Assembly: GCA_934636465.1 (NCBI GenBank)
Contig: CAKUAR010000009.1
Location: 1 to 64,000, forward strand
From: an uncultured Muribaculaceae bacterium
Lineage (GTDB): Bacteria > Bacteroidota > Bacteroidia > Bacteroidales > Muribaculaceae
DNA length: 64,000 bases
Direction of reading: 5' to 3'
Under the pieces are notes generated by a model. That model had not been told where the DNA came from. It did not search any database and saw nothing but the letters and a program-made list of their open reading frames with translations. Numbering within the stretch: the stretch's first letter is position 1; each line of letters opens with the position of its first letter. Shown piece by piece: positions 61,318-64,000 of the stretch. The position numbers and the translations under genes are program-made.

Positions 61318-62292
61318 TTATTGAAATATTAAATTGACAAAATCGTCGTTAGATAGATTGTGTATGATTTCGGCAACGTTAACGCCGCTTATTGCGCGAG
61401 CCACGTCGTCGGGTGCAAAGTTGCAGCCACGGAGCTTGCTGATTAGCCCTTCGTCGAGATTGCCTATGAGGAAGAAGTCTCCAGCTATGTTGACCTCTTT
61501 AATTTCGTTGTGGTTGAGCACAAAGCTCACTTCTATCTCACCCACTGACTCTATGCGCTTTTTTTTGACAAGATTGCATCGTGGATTGTTGCCGTAGATG
61601 AATTCGGGTGTGAGATAGGTTTGGGTAATCTCATTGATTTCTGCCACGTCGGAGTCTTGAAGCGCAATCTCGCCGTCGCAAAGGTGGGTGCGCACGAAGT
61701 GCTTGAAATCCTCGATGCTGATGCTGGAGTGGCGGTTAATGGTGGTGATGTGCTGCTTCACAGAGTCAACGCCCTTTGACTGGAGCTTAGCCGTGGACGG
61801 CGTGATGGCGTTGAGCATGTTTTGCATGTCGGTGTCGTAGAGCATTGTGCCATGCACTATGCTGCGGTCCGGCAGGTGATAGAACGCGTTGCCCGACACC
61901 TTGAGGCCGTCAATGAGAATGTCGTTGCGACCGCCTGCGGTGGCGTTGAGCCCAAGCTCTCGTAGCATGTTTGCCACAGCGGTGGTGTAGGCACTGAAAG
62001 TGAACGTGACGTTGTCGCTCTTGGTGATGTAGGAGAACATTATGTTGCTGAAATCGGCATACACACAGCCGCCACCGCTTTTGCGGCGATAGACCTGAAT
62101 GTTGTGCGACTTGCAGTAGTCGAGGTTCACCTCATTGGCAATAAGCTGATTGCGACCGAAAATGACCGTTGGCGCAACTTGCCACATGAAAAAAATGTCG
62201 TCATCGGAGATTATGCGTGCTGCATACTCCTCCATAGCCAGATAAAATGGCAAAATGCGAGTGGAATCGTCTGGAAGTCTCAGATATTTCAT
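61318..62292 (-). CDS. lplA: Lipoate-protein ligase
   Basis: 324 aa. LplA-type ligase that activates free lipoate with ATP and attaches it to lipoyl domains. RRKSGGGCVYADFSN (69-83) is the lipoate/AMP loop, and Lys131 in GLKVSGNAFYH is the conserved active-site lysine. A C-terminal accessory domain (from about 245) fits the bidomain form able to do both half-reactions. As first gene of the gcv operon it likely serves GcvH, implying use of scavenged lipoate; no lipA or lipB is seen in the window. Confidence 0.93.
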   Translation of the reverse strand: MKYLRLPDDSTRILPFYLAMEEYAARIISDDDIFFMWQVAPTVIFGRNQLIANEVNLDYCKSHNIQVYRRKSGGGCVYADFSNIMFSYITKSDNVTFTFSAYTTAVANMLRELGLNATAGGRNDILIDGLKVSGNAFYHLPDRSIVHGTMLYDTDMQNMLNAITPSTAKLQSKGVDSVKQHITTINRHSSISIEDFKHFVRTHLCDGEIALQDSDVAEINEITQTYLTPEFIYGNNPRCNLVKKKRIESVGEIEVSFVLNHNEIKEVNIAGDFFLIGNLDEGLISKLRGCNFAPDDVARAISGVNVAEIIHNLSNDDFVNLIFQ

Positions 62293-62311
62293 ATTAAGAC
62301 CAACTAATAAC

Positions 62312-62319
62312 CAAAGTTA
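62312..62319 (-). promoter_or_regulatory. Promoter -7 box of the lplA-gcv operon
   Basis: TAACTTTG on the minus strand, 20 bases upstream of the lplA start; no clear -33 TTG. No glycine-riboswitch-like fold is apparent in this short leader. Confidence 0.6.
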
Positions 62320-62353
62320 CTATTTATTTTGCAGTTATGTGCGTTTTTTGAAC

Positions 62354-62395
62354 AAAAAAGTGGGCAAATGCCGGTGAATGACATTTGCCCACTTT
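62354..62395 (-). terminator. Terminator of the S9 peptidase gene
   Basis: A perfect 14-bp stem AAAGTGGGCAAATG (62357-62370) with CATTTGCCCACTTT (62382-62395), followed on the minus strand by a T run, 27 bases past the stop codon. Confidence 0.9.
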
Positions 62396-62421
62396 ATGAT
62401 TGGGTGCTGTGAGAGCGGTTG

Positions 62422-64000
62422 TTACTTAACGTTGCACTTCACAACGGATTTGCCTATGGCGTTTTCTTTTTGTTTCTCCTTTGCCACAGAGTCTTGCTGT
62501 GCCTTGTAGGCCTTGGCAGCCTCGCTTTGGGGCTTGAGCCAAGTGTCGAACCAGCGGAAGAACTCACGTTGCCACAGCACAGAGTTTTGCGGCTGGAGAA
62601 TCCAGTGGTTTTCTTCGGGGAATGTAATCATGCGTGCAGGCAGGTTGCGCATGCGTGCGGCATTGAATGCCTGGGTGCCTTGTGTGAAGACGATGCGATA
62701 GTCTTTTTCGCCACAAGTGACCATGATTGGGCGGTTCCAGTTTTGCACATAGTTCTTGGGGTTGGCCACGCTATATGACTTTTGTGCAGTGGCATTGCCT
62801 TTGTCCCAGAATGCGCCGCCGAGGTCCCAGTTGACAAACCACATTTCTTCGGTCTCGAGGTATTGAGCCTCAAGGTTGAAGATGCCGGCGTGAGCCAAGA
62901 AGCAAGCGAAACGGTCGTTGTGGTTGCCAGCCAGCCAATACACCGAGTAGCCGCCGTAGCTTGCACCAGTTGCGCCGATGTGGTCAACGTCGATGTAAGG
63001 CTCTTTCTTCATGTAGTCAACAGCGCTGAGGTAGTCTTTCATGTTCTGACCACCGTAGTCGCCAGAAATCTGGGCATTCCACTCGGTGCCGAAGCCAGGA
63101 AGACCGCGGCGGTTAGGCAAAATGACGATGTAGCCGTGGCTTGCCATGATGCGTATGTTCCAGCGGTAAGACCAGAATTGGCTTACGGGCGATTGCGGGC
63201 CACCCTCGCAGAAGAGCAGAGCAGGATATTTCTTGTTGGGGTCGAATTGTGGTGGATAGGCAACCCAAGTGACCATCTGCTTGCCGTCGGTGGTGGGAAC
63301 GAGAACTTTCTTTACAGTGATAGAGTCGAGCTTAGAGAGCAACTCGTCGTTGACAGTGGTGAGTTTTAATGGTTCGCTGCCCACTTTCACGCTGAACACC
63401 TCGCTTGGCGAGAGGTAGGACTGACGGAGAGTGACAACAGTATCGTTGCCCACAGGCACGATGGTGCCGTAGTCAAACTGGCCAGAGGCGATGGTATCGA
63501 CCTGCTGTGTCTCGACATTGATGCGGAACATGGGGATTGTGCCGCCAAAAGGTGCGCTGAAATAGATGTATTTCTCATCGGGCGACCACTGCAAGTCGTC
63601 GGCAGTGTAGTCCCAGTTGACAGTGAGGTCTTTTTTCTCGCCAGACTTCAAGTCCATGACGAAGATGCGGTTCTTGTCGGCCTCATAGCCGTCGTGCTCC
63701 ATAGAGAGCCAAGCCATCTTGTTGCCGCTGGGCGAGATGCGAGGGTTGGTGTCGTAGCCCATCATGCCCTCGGTGAGGTTAGTGGTCTTGCCGCTTTCGA
63801 GGTCGTAGCGATAGAGGTCGCTATTTGTGGAGAACGCATATTCCTTGCCGGTCTTTTTGCGGCTCACATAGATGAGGCTCTTGCTGTCGGCAGTCCAAGC
63901 CAGCGACTCAACGCCACCAAAAGGCTTCATTGGAGCTTCGTAAGGCTCGCCTTCGAGCACGTCTTTGAGGTTGCTGACCTTGGAGTCAGAGAAATCGCCA
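62422..64000 (-). CDS. S9-family prolyl oligopeptidase-like peptidase (partial)
   Basis: The last 526 codons of a larger protein whose 5' end lies beyond the right edge; the frame is open to base 64000. Beta-propeller repeats (WSPDEKYIYFSAPFG, SPSGNKMAWLS) lead into an alpha/beta-hydrolase domain with nucleophile Ser in GASYGGYS, Asp in CGEKDYRI and His in FPEENHWI. It resembles DPP-IV/acylaminoacyl peptidases, which trim peptides in the periplasm. The tail after residue LKPQ is charged and low-complexity. Specificity cannot be assigned. Confidence 0.92.
   Translation of the reverse strand, partial: GDFSDSKVSNLKDVLEGEPYEAPMKPFGGVESLAWTADSKSLIYVSRKKTGKEYAFSTNSDLYRYDLESGKTTNLTEGMMGYDTNPRISPSGNKMAWLSMEHDGYEADKNRIFVMDLKSGEKKDLTVNWDYTADDLQWSPDEKYIYFSAPFGGTIPMFRINVETQQVDTIASGQFDYGTIVPVGNDTVVTLRQSYLSPSEVFSVKVGSEPLKLTTVNDELLSKLDSITVKKVLVPTTDGKQMVTWVAYPPQFDPNKKYPALLFCEGGPQSPVSQFWSYRWNIRIMASHGYIVILPNRRGLPGFGTEWNAQISGDYGGQNMKDYLSAVDYMKKEPYIDVDHIGATGASYGGYSVYWLAGNHNDRFACFLAHAGIFNLEAQYLETEEMWFVNWDLGGAFWDKGNATAQKSYSVANPKNYVQNWNRPIMVTCGEKDYRIVFTQGTQAFNAARMRNLPARMITFPEENHWILQPQNSVLWQREFFRWFDTWLKPQSEAAKAYKAQQDSVAKEKQKENAIGKSVVKCNVK

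Noticed and set aside
62293..62353. Possible glycine riboswitch before the gcv operon
   Set aside because: Only 60 bases separate lplA from the neighbouring terminator, too short for the aptamer, and no conserved fold is visible.
1..64000. CRISPR array, rRNA operon, prophage or integrated conjugative element
   Set aside because: No regularly spaced repeats, rRNA sequence, phage structural genes, integrase or conjugation genes were seen; apart from the IS remnants the genes are chromosomal housekeeping types.

Overview
The window is a piece of a Bacteroidales chromosome, most like Muribaculaceae or Prevotella relatives (lineage inferred from gene content, not from a marker-gene search). Signs are the Bacteroidetes promoter form (TAnnTTTG at -7 with TTTG or TTG about 19-20 bases upstream) before many genes, the almost complete lack of Shine-Dalgarno sites, the MoxR/Bat aerotolerance operon, a DUF4296 lipoprotein, a secreted protein with a type IX-like C-terminal sorting tail, and the small conserved Bacteroidetes protein at 29676-29933. 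Coding density is high and almost everything is housekeeping; only one tRNA (Arg, UCU) and no rRNA or CRISPR array were seen.

Layout. 178-5814: isoleucyl-tRNA synthetase, a DksA-like protein, lipoprotein signal peptidase and a DUF4296 lipoprotein. 5913-9816: hisH-hisA-hisF-hisIE and lysA. 9977-10724: tRNA-Arg, then a decayed IS4-type transposase fused to the 3' part of a broken PNPOx/NimA-like gene. 10778-16345: a small FMN-binding secreted protein, TsaC, a polyprenyl-phosphate sugar transferase, a ClC transporter and Fmt, with glnS convergent (16434-18155). 18411-20241: an HU protein and a larger HU-membrane-LysM protein. 20460-29569: MoxR, DUF58, a BatD-like partner, BatA-E and a PAP2 phosphatase. 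29676-37277: a small conserved gene, then a leftward block with a DUF1232 protein, FolK, Tex, a metallophosphoesterase, an acyltransferase, RluD and a PASTA protein. 37596-39911: a large secreted protein. 40336-49459: small membrane protein, Dxs, TrkA, TrkH, FtsK, a LolA-like protein and TrxB. 49737-55091: a five-gene glycan-processing operon. 55125-55334: a 209-210 bp IS-derived miniature element with perfect 15-bp ends. 55516-62292: a leftward glycine cleavage operon (lipoate ligase, GcvT, GcvH, GcvPA, GcvPB, Lpd). 62422-64000: an S9 peptidase that runs off the right edge.

How the genes work together. The strongest candidate for an unusual system is 49737-55091: a cytoplasmic Gfo/Idh/MocA oxidoreductase, a Tat-type exported Gfo/Idh/MocA oxidoreductase, two DUF1080 (3-keto-glycoside) proteins in tandem and an exported TIM-barrel protein. 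This fits a keto-sugar route of glycoside breakdown (oxidise C3, eliminate the aglycone, rehydrate, reduce) rather than classical glycosidase hydrolysis; as I recall, a similar set (BT2156-BT2160) was described in Bacteroides thetaiotaomicron. Here the DUF1080 gene is duplicated, and the second copy is a lipoprotein with a dense cysteine cluster right after the lipid anchor.

Other points of note: the IleRS carries GIHH in place of the HIGH signature, a form linked to strong mupirocin resistance; the DksA-like protein has one cysteine and so cannot form the usual zinc finger; an HU DNA-binding domain is joined through a membrane span to a LysM-like domain, which could tie nucleoid to cell wall; and the glycine cleavage operon is self-contained, including the ligase that lipoylates GcvH.
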